A stretch of DNA of 64,000 bases, taken from contig QVRM01006824.1 in the NCBI GenBank assembly GCA_003439945.1, positions 248,001 through 312,000 of the forward strand. The letters run 5' to 3'. The notes under the pieces are model-generated. The model was given only the letters and a program-made list of their open reading frames with translations. It ran no database searches and was not told the origin of the DNA. Below are positions 39,490 to 53,028 of the stretch, piece by piece (position 1 is the first letter of the stretch; each line of letters begins with the position of its first letter). Source of the DNA: Dermanyssus gallinae (Eukaryota > Arthropoda > Arachnida > Mesostigmata > Dermanyssidae). A program made the translations under genes and the position numbers.

Positions 39490-42400
39490 CTGCAATAGTC
39501 CAATAACAGTCAGTGTTAATATGCCATAGGAGCACAACAATGCAGTGGGTTTCATTCCCCATTAAGTTATAAAAGGGCTAGATCAAACTCAACTCAATTC
39601 ATCGACTTAATCTCCCCCCTTTTCTGCTCGAGATCGAGTCTTGGGGAAGAGGTAGTATCTTCACTGTAAAGTAGCATACTGGTTGAATGTTGCTTGCAGT
39701 CATCCACGCTGTGCCATATGGCTTACATGTTCATCAATACGCTTTTTAGGGATATGCATATATACACATGTACACACACGACGCTATCGTAACGCATTAC
39801 AATAAAGGATGCATGAAGCTTACACTTAACCCATGTTCCTCTTGAATCTGCGTAATACAGTTAAGAATCTACTGTGGAAAGAATTTAAAAATTGTCAAGC
39901 CCCACTTACATAAATACTTTGAAATCAAAGTCAGCTAATTCATACACTTCCAGGTTACCTTTCATGATCAGAGCAAGATTAATTATGGTAAGATTGTTCA
40001 TCTCGATGGCCTCTGACTCGTCCTGGACAATGCGTCGAACCTGCACCAGATGTAGTGCTTGTAGCGTTCGCAAAACATATCGGCCTAGAGATGAAAGTGA
40101 ATCCTCCCGAAACGTCACGACCGAGGGAGATAGAAGATCCGTGTCCCTATTATCAACCAACCAATTAAAAAGATATATCATATTAACAAATATAGTGCAC
40201 TCTACCAAAGCAGTGGTAATATTTAAGTACATCGTAGTAAGTGTACGCGTGTAAATAATATTTTTATATAATTCAATTTCAGCTAAACTTAAAACACTGC
40301 AGTAAATCTTAGTAAGATATATAAGTCATAGGGAGACAAGGTGTGTATCAGACATGAAAAATAGAGCCTTCAAACAAGCCGGCTGGTTAGAAAAAGAAAC
40401 AGATTGTCAACTTCGCTTTTTCTTACGATTGTTTTTATTTTGAGAATGCAATCAAATAAACATGACAATGCAATGCCGAATCGTATGTGATCACTAGTAA
40501 GGCTCGTGAACCCCTGCTACTTACGCGTCATAGGCAGGAAGCCGATGTCTCGGACATGGGATTAATTTGAAGAGTTGTGGGACGGAGTATAGGAAATTAA
40601 TGATCTGAAAGTAGAAACAAATCTCGCAATTGTGAAACAGTGCTCGCAGTTGTGAATGTTGACCTTGTTACTCACAATCGAAACACTATCGAAATCGGTA
40701 ACCGTCTCCGCCCGCACTAGAGACCCCTGCCGGATTCATACCAATACAGCTCAATCACGGCAATCATGACACAGTAATGATACCTTCCTTACCTGTGGTA
40801 TAAACAGAAGAAGCATCGCCTTCGAGAAGTGGCCGAGAATCGCAGCGCAGGCAAAAGTCATTCCGGCGAAGTAACAGAAGGTGTCTCCCACAAATGCCTG
40901 TATGATTCGTTGTTACAAGCTCGGTTATATATATATAGAAAATATTGTGATGATTTATTAATCATTTACAATACGTTTGCACACTCGGTAGTGTTCGCCT
41001 TCCGAGGATATATATTTCTCCCTAGGAACGTGTAGTCACTTTGAAAACCTATAGGTATATTGAAAAGCTATATGTTTTTAAAGTGACCGCACTTTCCTAC
41101 AAAACCCCTCGCGGTCTGATAAAGACGAGTATAGCGTTCCCCTTGTCACCTAAACGGGAAGGCGATGGCGAAGAACTCAGTGATGCATACCTGAAGGAAA
41201 CTGAGCTCCCATTTAATTCTTGTCTGCTACCAAATATTTGAACCACACTGCCTAGTAGGTTAGGATCCCTCTCTTCTGTCAAGCTTTTTGCACGGAATGG
41301 CCAACTTCACTTCCGGCCATGGGGTAAACAACCAGGTAAGATATATTCCATACCGGGTTGCTGTTGCAATGTGTTGCTAAGACATTATGGCTTGTTATAT
41401 ACTTGTCTACTGATCCTGTGACTCTGTATACCATTTTGTTTTGCATATCATTTACGCTATTATTTTCTTAAGCACCTAAGCAATGACCCCTGTTGTTAAT
41501 TGACATTCCAGCACTAATTAAGTAACTTCATAATTGACCATTGTATTGCGGAGGAATAACTAAATTGTGTGAGATATGCTGTAAACAAAATAAAATGGTA
41601 TCTTTTTATAAATTATTCTGAACACATTTTCTAGGAATGTTTACCTTAAAATTACGCAGTTCCGATGAGATGTGTTACACGCAATTGTTTCAGCCATACC
41701 TACATCCTATGTATGTATATGTAGCACGGTTGCCTTCAACCCTTGCATGTTAACATTATGCAATAAAATACCTCAACATGTATATGATAGGCCTGTCAAA
41801 TTAAATCCAGCGCGTGTATAATAAAAGCATATGCAGTCGCACAAGCACCGATCCTTTCTATTTGGTTATAGAGGCGCATAGGCGTCTGTTTGAATATATA
41901 CATGGTTTGTGTACATAAATAAGTACATACGGTATATCATACCTGTATGTACTAGTTTGGCAGAACACGGTAAAAAATATTTTTCTAATGGAAAAAGGGG
42001 GCGGAAACGTCTTGTTTAAGAGTGAGGATGAAATTTATAAAAGTAGTTATTTTGTCTTTTTCGCCTACGTTTGCGGAAGAACCAGCAACTGACAATACGT
42101 CGACTTTTTATGACTTTCCTTAATACGGCTATTCGCCTTGTACTTACTTGCGTCGGGTGTCATTCAGATCATGCAGACTTTTCCGCCGAACACGCCAGCA
42201 TGATTGGTTACTTCATGCATTGACTGGTTCTACCGCAAACGTAGATTTTGTAGAATTATGTAGGAGAAAAGCCAGAGTACCTACTTTTATAAGTTTCATC
42301 CTAAGCAAGACATTTCCTCCCCCTCCTTCAATGGTAAAATTTATTTTCTTGCCGAGTTCTACCAAACCTTAAAATAAGTACATACGGTTATGATAGACCC

Positions 42401-45400
42401 TATATATATATATATATATACGGCGTGGTTTATCCAACGAACCTTCGAAGGGTACTTGTTAAACTTATAAAGTGCGAGTGACGTAGCGAAGAACGCCGGC
42501 ATAAGGTACAGACTGAGGAGATGGCCGGTCTCTCCTCGGTAGAAAAGCTCAACAACGTTGAAAACCATAAGTGAAGCCGAAATCACGAGCGATTGTCCAA
42601 CCTGAAAGATATCATTCTTGATGTTACTGTATTTATGCTGTTATTGTTGTGTATGTTATTGCGACGAAGGACGCCAAACGTGTTGACCCTCAAACGGCAA
42701 CGAAGTAACGACGGCAGGCAGCAATTACACTACCAGAGTAGAATACTGGCGTGCGCAAGTGGCACATTTCTCTTTTATTTTCGTTTACTGAATTATTGTA
42801 AGTTCCAAACAATACACGGCCATGTTCTTCCGGGCAAAAAACACAGGCAAGAGTAGCCCAAGGCAAAAGGAGAAGACAAAACAACTCTTAGCGTGGGCAA
42901 CCCTCGAAGAAGCGGTCTCAAAGAGCTATCTCGACAAGATGACTGTCATTGCACAGAAGCTCATGAACCACGCGTCCAGCAGAAAAAAAACATGGGCACA
43001 ATGGTAAGAAGCCTGACGGAGGAACTTCGTATCGCAGTAAAAGAGGCTAAAACACGGAGCAAGGAAGTCGGCACACTGACCGTCAACGAGGCCGTGGACG
43101 CGGCGTCCCAGTGTACGCCTGACACTCTTGCTCTGAAGCGGCAGACTGAAAACGTCAACGTCATGACCGAAAACTGTCAAACAGAGGAGGTCCTCAAACG
43201 TCTCCTCTTTCTAGAATGGCCAGCAGCCGCCTGTACAAAAGCGTCGCACCTTGGGGCCAGCATTTTGAAGGAGAGCACCCTTCGGACCCTGGTTCCCGTG
43301 AAGATAAACCTTCAGTCAAAACCACCTGGCAGAACAAAGCCTGCGAGTTCCAGGGCATCGCCAGCGAGGCCGGCCACAGGATAAGGGTGGTCATGTTGGG
43401 CCAAATAAGCTAATCGGGAGATAACGGCGAGCCCATCGCTAGAACCCCGCAAGCAGGCTCCCCAAGCATGCAAAATTTTTCCAGGACAGGGATATCCTGG
43501 ACCAGACGCTGCTAAAGGCCAAGCCCCTCCTGGCCTCAAAGACCTTAGACCAACCTTGCCACATAAAAAGCCCTAATGAGGCTACGGGCCCACCTGCGCA
43601 AGAAAATGTCCACGAGGAGGAAAATGACCCTCCGGAAGTCACCCCACATTAGGTGCAGGATGCTGCGGCACGCAGCTCAAACAGAGAAAGGCGCCGGGCT
43701 CGGTCCCTGCAGATACAAAAGAATTCCCGAAAGCAGTAGCGATGGCGGCGACGGGGATGCTCCAGTCAGGCTCGTTCGCTGGCGCATGGAGGGCTGCAGG
43801 CCTAGTCCTCATACTTAAGGGCTCTAGTTCCTACCGCTCCATCTGTCTACTTGGTTCCCTGGCCAAAGCATTCGAGTTCATCGTGGAGACACGCCTCCGG
43901 GACTTCACGGAGGGAAACGGCCTGCTGTCGGCTCAACACGGGCTTTCTAAGGGCCACTCAACTATCGATCCCATACGGCAGATCCAGACGCAGGACGAGC
44001 CTCCCCACGAGTCTCCGTCAAGAAGACAAGACCTTTACTTCATTATCCTACTTGACGTCCGAAACGGTTTTAACAGCTTCCCGTAGAGTCATCCTGGAGA
44101 CTCGCACACGAAGAACGCTCCCTTTTGCCTACTCCTAATCGTATAAAACTACCTACAGGACAGAACGATATTGTCTCATGAAACCAGCTTGAACATGACT
44201 GCACGAGTGCCACAGGGCTCCATACTTGGCCCGCTGCTATGGAACAAATCGACGACGTGCTACGGCTAAGGGACCTCCTAGCCTATGCCAACGATTTCCT
44301 CCTCACCGTCCAGGCCCGGACTCCGGATTTGTTACAAAGCCGCGCAAATGAAGCACTTGCCGACGTTGCCCACTGCATGCAAGTGACGGGCTTCGCTCTC
44401 GCCCCCGCTAAGAAAGAGGCCACATTTCTGGTGAGACGGAGGAACTGTCCCGCCGTCCACCTCCATCTAGAAGTCCGGGAGATCGTAGTCATCAACAAAT
44501 GTCACCCTAGACAGGAGTCTCCGCCGTACCGAATACGTGCAGCGGGCAACAGAGAACGCAATCAGGACAACCAACAACTTCGCACGGCTCATGTCCAACA
44601 CTAACGGGTCTCGACAATCCAGACGCCGTATAATCATGTCCGCGACCAAATCAGTTGCTTTGTAAGGCAAGGGTAATTGCGGCGTACCGGACGGTTAGCG
44701 CAGCGGCGGTCCTCTTTCTCACTGTACCGGTCTCCTGGGATTTGAAAGGATCCGAGCGCCGCCTATGTGGCAACTCCCAGCGCAAGAAATACCAGGAGCG
44801 TCGGCCTAATCCCTTATATCAAAGACTGGCTGACCCGACCGGGGGCTGAGCTCACCTTCTACTCGACCCAGACCCTGACCGGTTACGGCGAGTTCCAGTT
44901 CTACCTAAATCGGGAAGGTTCCCAGCCCCCAAAGGCATCTACTGCGGCGATAGACCAGAAGACTTCAGCTTTTACCGTGCATAACATCCGCAGAAAAATA
45001 CAGAAACATTCTCGTACTGAAACATCATATCCGACGTTTTTGAAGTCATGCTACAAGAAAAAATTTGGTTTTGCTGCTTGATGAGATGCGCAAGCAGTTC
45101 CCAGTCACAACCGAGGACGCAGACATGGCTGGTTTTAAGTGGGTTGGAGCCCCACACTACCGGTCCAGGCCTGTAGGGAGCTTCCCCGCCATGGTGACCG
45201 TGTGTACAACCGCATTTTCCAGTTAGTCCTCTAAAAAAGTCATGCAAAGTCACACATAGAGTAGATTTTCTATTGCAATGCATATATGTAATGCTGATTA
45301 TAGCTATGGTCGGCGAATACAACATACCTCTAGTCCATTAATCCCGGCAAGGATGTTAATTGCATTTGTACAGAACACAGCCAACATCCCCATGTAGACA

Positions 45401-46057
45401 TAGTAGAGCAGGCCCAAGTGCAGATTGCCTAAAAGGGTTCAAGGACAACAAGAACGATAGCAGATATTCGAGCAGCAGGTGCGCCCACAACAATAGGAGC
45501 AACAGCATCGAACAAACGCACAACTCATCATAGAAGCACGCCAATAAACTTACCGCCGAAAATAGAGCGGAGTGGTTTGGGCACAACAACGGTCGTCTCA
45601 TTAAAGTTTACATAGTAAACCATCAATAGCGGCAGGCTGCCCAACGTCGGCAGTATCAGCTTATCCCTGAAATAATAAATAAACATAAATAAATGAGTAA
45701 CTTTTCACTCAATACACCATACTGTCGCCTCCTACGCATATATCAACGACTACACAAGAATACAAGATATTAAACAACGTCACCAACAAGCAACAAAGGC
45801 AATCAAGAAGTGATTTCTTACGCTGAATTCAGCAGCATTCCAGCAAGACCCCCTCTGATTCAACTCTAAGCAACATGCGAAACCACCACCAAGTATTATA
45901 ATCGCGGTATAGTACGATTATATATTTAGTTAAAGATATATAACATATTCAACACGGAATTTCCTTGCACGTCATTTTCACCATAAGATGTATTTTTACG
46001 CAAATTGGCTGGTTGATAAAATAATGGTCGATATGACTACGCATATGTACGAATGCG

Positions 46058-46099
<42 letters not shown>

Positions 46100-49000
46100 T
46101 TGTAAAAGAATACGTTTTAAAATATATACAAATAAACATATAGCTTTCTTTTCATATCATGAGTAATTTATAGTTTATTGTATCAACGAACCTCCACTTG
46201 AGATCAAGCACGTCATCAGCGAAGCCCAACAGGATCATACAGCAAATTGAAAGCAGTGCTGCGAGAATCTCCACAAGACGGTCGTAGGCGAAAATTCCGT
46301 CTACCGAAGATAGCAGAAATGGAAACGGGATGAAGAGAAACACCTAAAAAATATCCGGAAATAAAAAATGTATACTATCGGACATAAGTCATAAATATTA
46401 TATACAATTAAATAAATATAATTAACAAGAAAAGTGCACTTAATAAAAAAAGCACTTAAGAAAATAACTCAAATAAGCAAAACTTTTTCCGAGTTTATCT
46501 CGCAATATGTAAGCAACGCATTACCCAATTTAGGCAATACTTGTCGTCAGTCATGACGAATACATCGAGCCGTAATACTTCAGAAAACAGAATAACCATA
46601 ACATGCTGCTTCACATAACATTTGATGGCTATGTGAAGTAAAAAATAAACACAAACTAGTTCACAATATGTCTACATATGTGATGGCAAGCTAAGGGCCC
46701 ATTACAGGTATGACATCTCCCTATCCATTTACCTTACCATTGACCTGAAGTGAAAGCTCGTATTCTGCAAGGTCAAGGCCAGTTGTCGCATGTCTTTCTG
46801 ATTGCGTAAGTCTGGCGTTTTGCAGCTTGTTATACTGAATGTCTAGCACCCGTTTTTTGATCCGTTTGTGTCTACTGTTTAGAAGCAGTGAGTGGTACAG
46901 TAATATTAGCCAGTAAGTACAAAAGGCTCAAAATAAACGTCCACTGTTCGGTTAAAACATAAGATCTTAAGTGAGCCCAAGGATTTAGGTGACCCACTAA
47001 AACCCTGTATATATAGAGGCACTGCCTACACATGTCTATCCTTCTTAAGGTGACCCTCCGACCTACGGAATGCTTAACATATAAGAGTGACTACACAAAG
47101 GCAGCGGGTAAGTCCCGAAATTGTTTGGTCCTGCTTGTCGATGGCGGCGTCTAGGTGACTAGTGCGCTAGCCATAGCTGCCATCTACCAGTCGCCGGTTC
47201 GATCCCTGTTGTTGATCGAAGTTCCTTTGAGTGATGCTCATTGAGAATAGATGATAAACCATACCGCTAAGAGTCAGCGGCCATGTTGCCACAAAGACTG
47301 TTGGGGAAACCCTAGATATCTTAACATGCCCTGCCCTCGGTGCACTGAAGATATACCTCACGGTGAGGATAGTCTAGAATGAAAAACAATCTTCTTAATT
47401 TTTTTTTAATTCGAGCTACATGGAAAGGGAGCATTTTCCTTCGTAAAACATGATGATGATATTGCTCCATTCTGACGATCGGAGAATGCAAGTAGCCCAC
47501 TTTGTCCTTAGATTACGATCAAGAAAAAAATCGAACAAAAATAGGAGGCCTAGGCGGATCCTTCCCTGCGACCAAGGGAGTCGAGGCCAACTAGTACGTG
47601 CCGAAGGTATTGCCAGTAGAGGTAATCCAGGCTTTATAACCCAGGCATGGCATTTTCTCTGCTATATATTTTTTTTACTTACAGCTACGGAGAAACTCGT
47701 TTTCGTTCAACAGGGCCTTTGAACATTTCCACAATGCCGTGCCAGTGTATGTATATAAAACAAAAATATATATATACCATTTAATATATTTAACCGAGAT
47801 TAGTAGCGTTCTATATCGAATAATCCAATATAATTTATACACACAACCGCCAATTGTGGAACAAACTCATATACATATTGTGGTGAATTTCATGCCATGT
47901 AGTTCTGCAACTCAGCTGGCGGTTGATTTGTGAGGCTCTCTTCCACCCGTCTGAGCGGAAGGTGTAAGTATTAATAAGTCGAGGGGGAAGAGGAACAAGG
48001 TTAAATGACAGACAAATCTAAAAATTTAATATTTAAATATAAGAGGACAAAAACAAGAAAAATGATTTATGCTATACAGAATAATGAACGAGATTAGTTT
48101 GGATGTCCTAGCTCTGACTGAGACACACTTGCTTTACTTCAAGTAGAAACTCCACCGTTACATATAGATGTAAGGTGGATAGGTGTAAACAAAAAGGTGT
48201 CACAAAACAGATTCGGAGGAGTTGGAGTACTGATAGGAAAAAGTCACCATGTAGAGGTTGTTGAGGCAAGTGAAGGAAGCGACCCAATAGCAGTGGAAAT
48301 AGAAAACGGGCCGGCTAGTTGGATACAGGCCACCTAGCAATACAGAAAACAAAAGCAGGATATTCTATGAAACAATTAAGAAGCTTGTGGAAGAGAACAT
48401 AAGGATCATAACTATAGGGGATTTCAATGCGCATCTGTTTTACTCTGATAAATATACCGGATGAGGCCGGTAGGAATTTAGAAAACCTGTGTAGCCAAGC
48501 AAGCTTAAATAATATGAACCAAAGTATGATGTGCGTGGGAATGTTCACCTATACAGAAGCAAAAAAGAAGTCGACCGTCGACTACGTACTGGCTAACCAA
48601 AGAGCAGAAAACTGGATTTTAAACATGTATATTGACGAAGATAAACAATACAATGCGGAGAGCGACCACAATTTGATAACTTTTAGCGGTCAGAATAAGC
48701 ACCCGAAATTAAAGAGAAAACATAAATAAACTACAAAAATAAAAGACAAGAGAAAGTTTGCAAAAGGGCTAGAACAGTGGAGGGAAATAAGTATACACAC
48801 AACAAGAGATAAATGAAGCACTAAATACAATGTTTCACGCTGAAATATGTAAACAAACACATGTAAGAAGAGCGGATATTGGCTAGCGGAAAACTAAAGA
48901 AGAGATCGAACAGGTTATTAGGTCAAAAGACGGCGAAACTGCATTTAAAGGATGGGGTATCAATAAAATTGATTAAGACTATTGGTACGCCAGTCTACGC

Positions 49001-52000
49001 ATACATGGTGGGTAAATTCAACAAGATACTTGCTAGAGAAGAGATCCCTCAAGAATGGTTAGCAGGGAGAGTCGTCTTCATACCAAAGCCAGGGGCGGAG
49101 AACACGAAATTATCCAATCGCAGACCAATAACGGTAACAAGCGTTGTATACAGTATATTTGCTGTCATCATTAGGGACAGGCTACAAGACGAGCTGGAAG
49201 AGATGAAACTAATAAGACCATGGCAGAGTGGTTTAAGAACAGGAATGCAGAATAGATAATAGTCTTTTCGTGGTACCCGAAAGTATCTATTGAGCCAGAT
49301 CTAGAAAACAGAACTTAGTTTTCAACATTCCTAGTTGTCCGATGGACCTACAATACGGTCGATAGAAACACTCTTTGGAACAAGGTGATAGAAGGTGGAT
49401 TAGGACTGGAAATGGGTCAGTATATTTAAATAAATATATGATAGGAGCTACATCTTGACAAGAATCGGGTCGAACTCATCTGATTTCTACAGATTAAGAA
49501 AAGGACTTCGACAAGGATGTCCTTGTTCGGTGTCACTGTTTTTACTTACATTGAGGAGGTGGCACCACAGGTGTATGAATCAAATCTGAGTTTTAAAATA
49601 GTATACGCTAGAGGTGATGAAATAGTATTTCTCCAACCGTGTGTTCTGTTGTTTGAAGACAACATGGTGATTTTAGCGGAATGTGTTGACCAAATTAAAA
49701 AATGTTAACAATATGCGGAGAAACGGCGGAAAATATTGGACAGGAATTCAACAAAAAGAAATGTGCAAATGTAATATTTTCCAGGGATATCAGGGAGATG
49801 CCGCTAAAGGCACACGGAAAAGAAATCAAATATAAAAACAAATACTTAGAAGTTATAATAAAAAACAGTCCAGATTTTTTTAAAGCTGAGTATCAAAAGA
49901 ACGAGCTGAAAATGGACAAAAGATTTTAAGAAAGAAAGCTTTTTGGAGTTGCAACAGATTCATGGTGGCAAAAGAGCTTTGGAAAAACATGTTGGTGCCA
50001 ACAGTGACATACGCTAACGCTATTGTGAGTTTAGAACAGACTGGGGACAATAAAGCGTGCAGTTGGCCGGCATGCAATGCAACGGAGGTATACATGTGCA
50101 GCACAGTTTATCGAAGGGGAATTCAGAGTCCCAGCATCTGGGCAAGGGAAGCACAAGCAAAGATATCGTATTTAAGCCGTCTAAAAAACAGAGCTACAAG
50201 TAAGGAAGAACAAAACTGGGCGGCCGAACTACTCACAACAAAACTGACCGAGAAAAATATAAGCAAATGGGATACATGGCTAAAGTTCCTTGAACGCAAA
50301 TGTAAGTACAATACGATGGATTTTGAAGAATAAAAAGTGATAACAATTAAGCAGATAGCCAAGGATGTGAAGAGTTGACAAAACAGCCGAAGAAAGATGG
50401 AGAGAGGATATGGAGAGACATCATTGCTATTGTACAGGCAACAAAAAAAAGGAATACGGCCGAAAAGATATTATATATTCGAACTCGAAAGCGTCCGGGC
50501 TGTTCGCTGACTGTTGGGCCGGTATGCTCAGCGCCCGACTGCTGGCGGCCAGATACTCGGAAATTGAGAGCGTTCGGTGTAGAGCGTGTGATATAGAAGA
50601 AGAACCCATAGAACATAATGCTGAAGTGTGACGAGCTAGGAGGAGTGAGAACAGTGTCTCTAGCCGAGGCATTAGGTCTCGGTGATAAACCCCTCTGGCA
50701 AGAGATAAATAAAACCAAACGCAGGTTAGGAAAATGGCCTATATTGTAAGAAACTATGGGAAAACACCACGCTAAACCAAACTCTTGTTTAATTAGGTAG
50801 TAATATAATCGTCGTGATAATTTAATTAAAAGTATGAATGCACTACAAACAAGGATGTTTGTTAAAATGCATAATGATACCATAGCAATAATATAAAATT
50901 ATACGAATCCAGCAGCTCGCTGTATGACATACTACACAGCGAGCGCATATGATTCAAAAGATATTCCACAAGGAATGGTAAATAAAACTCATATAATATA
51001 TTAATCACAAATAGTGTTTGTTTCTATAGGTTTGGTATTCTTATATGACCGTAGTGTTCAAAATCTAATTGCCAAGGATCATATCTTCTATTGGAGTTCC
51101 TTCTTAACATAGCTTCATTGCTAAGATTGTGGGTAAAGGCATTGAAAACCCTAGCCTTGCTTTTATAGTGCGGCTGTAATCGGTCTAAACATTGAATGTC
51201 GTTGAGTGTTAGATATCCTGCTTCGTAGGAAACAGTCTGTATTATTGGTTTGCCACTAGATGCTGCTACTCTGTTTAGTTGTAATAAAATTAATAATAAA
51301 CGATAAGTCGCTTTCGAGCATGGAACGTCCGTTTATGGAGATTCGAAAAAACTGTGTAAGATATTCAGGAGGTTCTAGGAACTGCTCTAAGGAACTGCGC
51401 CACGAAACACATCAACACACCAGCCGTATACAGCTGTTCTTATACCAAAAAAAATTATATATATATATATATATATTGCAACAGGGACGCTTGCCATTGG
51501 TGTGGTCTCCGGCTTGGCGAATCAGCCTCTACTAAGCGTATATCGTTGCGATAATGCTGTTTTTTTTTAAAGTAAAAAAACTAATGGCTAATATGTTGTC
51601 TTGTTGTTGTATATATTTTCCGCCACCACAACAATGAATGCGACTGCCTCGGCGATGAAGATTTATTTGCGCACTGGCCTAAAACTATGTACGATCGCAC
51701 GATGTGTACGATGGGGTGACAGCTCAATCGCTTTCATAATAAAGATTTTGGTATGATAAATTAACCACGGACGAGTTGATCTCTCACGGTGGACATGGTG
51801 GAACTAATTGTTATCGTAGATTGCTGTAGGCATTTGATACGTTTGATACAGTTCCCTTGCATCTAACTAGCCGTGGGTACGTGGAACGTGGCGACGTAAT
51901 AGTGCCGCACAGGCTTACCGAAAACGACAAAATGAACTGCCTAAATTACAGACAATATGACAAAATGAACTGCCTAACGGTGCTCGTCCGTTTAAAGCAA

Positions 52001-52370
52001 ACCAACATAAAAAGTAGCAGCCGTTGTAGAGACGTCATATTTCACCATGATCTGAGGCATAAAGACGTCATATTCGCCCACATGCATCTGATGCGACCTG
52101 CCACAAGTAGCTGAATGCATAGGAAATTTGACTCATCTCCCTTATAACCATGACTTTGCTCCTTAAGATTGTTTTTGTTCTGCTCCTTTCAGAATTCGTA
52201 AAAATAAAAAGTTCAAATATTTTAAGGGAATCAAAGAGCACTTTGATCACTTTTTGCGTAAAAGTTAAACATTCTGTAAGGATAGACTTTTTTGTTGGAC
52301 AAAGCTTATAAAAAGGTGGTGTATAATGACTGACCGGAACATATAATTCCAAAAGCTCATAAATTATATG

Positions 52371-52422
<52 letters not shown>

Positions 52423-52961
52423 CCCAATCAGATAAACTCGTCCGTGGTTAGTTTATCATATCAACTTCTCCACTACGAAAGCGATTGAGCTGGTACCGTA
52501 TTGTGGTACACAGCTTCAGGCCCGTACGCAAATAAATCTTCATTGCCGAGGCAGTCGCATTCATTATTGCGGTAGCGGAAAATATGTGCAACCACAGGAA
52601 ACCATATGGGCCATTTGTTTTTCACTCACAAAAAAGCAGCATTATTGCAACGATATACGTTCAGTAGACGCTGATTCACCAAATCACAGACTACACCAAT
52701 GGCAGGTGTCCCTGTTGCAATATTGCAGCCAATTTTAACTCAAGCTTAAAAACTTAAACGTTTGTTTAAGCAGGCTTTTATTGAATTGAACGTGACTCGC
52801 TTACCCCAATCCCAGAAAAGCCTGGTTAGTTTGCCAGGAATCGGCTTGGTGCATCATGCTTTCGTACAAATACATTCAATAAAATGTCACACAAGTGTAT
52901 ACAACAAAGCCATTTTTTAAAAACGGAAATCATTAAGAGAATTACACCGTCCTCTTCTTAG

Positions 52962-53028
<67 letters not shown>

